Under the pieces are notes generated by a model, which was not told where the DNA came from, did not search any database, and saw only the letters and a program-made list of their open reading frames with translations. From Winogradskyella sp. (GTDB lineage: Bacteria; Bacteroidota; Bacteroidia; Flavobacteriales; Flavobacteriaceae): a stretch of 6,307 bases of DNA. This document shows, piece by piece, positions 6,023 through 6,307 of this stretch (position 1 is its first letter; every line of letters starts with the position of its first letter). Position numbers and translations under genes: made by a program. Location: the NCBI GenBank assembly GCA_030149115.1, contig JASBSE010000088.1, positions 1-6,307 of the forward strand, given 5' to 3'.

Positions 6023-6307
6023 CTACCTAACAGTACTTCTCAAAACAACCTTATGTAATAACTTAGGTAAAAAGCGTTTCAGATAAATACCTTTGGTTTC
6101 ACCTTTACCGATATATGCTTCAAACTTTTGTTTTTTAATGGCTTTTAGCATCCGTTTAGCAAAAATATCGACATCTAAGCCGTTTTCTGTTGCTGTATCT
6201 TGCTCGTTTTGAGTTGAACCATTACCAATTAAAGCATTGCGTGCAACGTTGGTGTTTACAAAGCCAGGACAGATCATGGTAACTTTTATGTTGTCTTTAT
6301 CGTGTTC
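6023..6307 (-). CDS. Short-chain dehydrogenase/reductase (SDR), C-terminal part only
   Basis: The open frame runs off the right edge, so only the last 94 residues are visible and the true start lies outside the window. An internal ATG at 6277 is not the start, since the frame continues upstream as EHDKDNIKVT. NIKVTMICPGFVNTNVARNAL is the classical SDR segment after the catalytic YxxxK helix: a beta strand, the PG motif that contacts the nicotinamide cofactor, and the T-rich substrate loop. It is followed by a helix that in this family begins VDIFAKRMLKAIKK, and a basic C-terminus (KRFLPKLLHKVVLRSTVR). The Rossmann GxxxGxG motif and the catalytic Ser-Tyr-Lys are outside the window, so activity and substrate cannot be judged. 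The gene converges on the hydrolase gene with zero bases between stop codons; no terminator is visible. Confidence 0.87.
   Translation of the reverse strand, partial: EHDKDNIKVTMICPGFVNTNVARNALIGNGSTQNEQDTATENGLDVDIFAKRMLKAIKKQKFEAYIGKGETKGIYLKRFLPKLLHKVVLRSTVR

Overview
The window is an AT-rich chromosomal segment, most likely from a marine or environmental member of the Flavobacteriaceae (Bacteroidota). Three things point there. Several genes start just downstream of the Bacteroidota-type -7 promoter element TAnnTTTG. Clear Shine-Dalgarno sequences are nearly absent. The proteins read as flavobacterial versions of their families (CvfB-like S1 protein, MenB, MenA, a UPF0173 hydrolase, and small proteins with an NRxNSYSI motif). 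There are no tRNA or rRNA genes, CRISPR arrays, insertion sequences or phage genes.

Layout from left to right. (1) A plus-strand gene for a CvfB/YitL-type S1 RNA-binding protein begins four bases after a perfect TACCTTTG element and is probably leaderless. (2) Two minus-strand genes, 1447-1854 and 881-1297, encode diverged copies of a small protein of unknown function with an alpha/beta pattern resembling the SpoIIAA/STAS fold. The downstream copy converges on, and overlaps by nine bases, the S1 gene. A 149-base spacer between them holds an imperfect nested inverted repeat. (3) A compact divergent control region, 1855-1969, carries back-to-back promoters for the upstream small gene and for menB, with a 12-base perfect palindrome in the middle of the minus-strand promoter. 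(4) menB and menA on the plus strand are 15 bases apart. They make the last soluble intermediate of menaquinone synthesis and attach its prenyl tail at the membrane. (5) A secreted protein of 494 residues, probably a beta-propeller, follows, and ten bases later comes a UPF0173 metallo-beta-lactamase-fold hydrolase with all expected metal ligands. (6) The 3' part of a short-chain dehydrogenase/reductase gene enters from the right edge on the minus strand; its stop codon directly abuts that of the hydrolase.

Functionally, menB-menA is the core: menaquinone is the usual respiratory quinone of flavobacteria. The UPF0173 hydrolase is, from memory, a common neighbour of menA in this family, so its presence is expected although its substrate is unknown. 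The secreted protein between them is the unexpected member. Most of the window is housekeeping. I do not see a defence system, toxin-antitoxin pair or biosynthetic cluster. The least understood parts are the small-protein pair with its control region and the secreted propeller-like protein.
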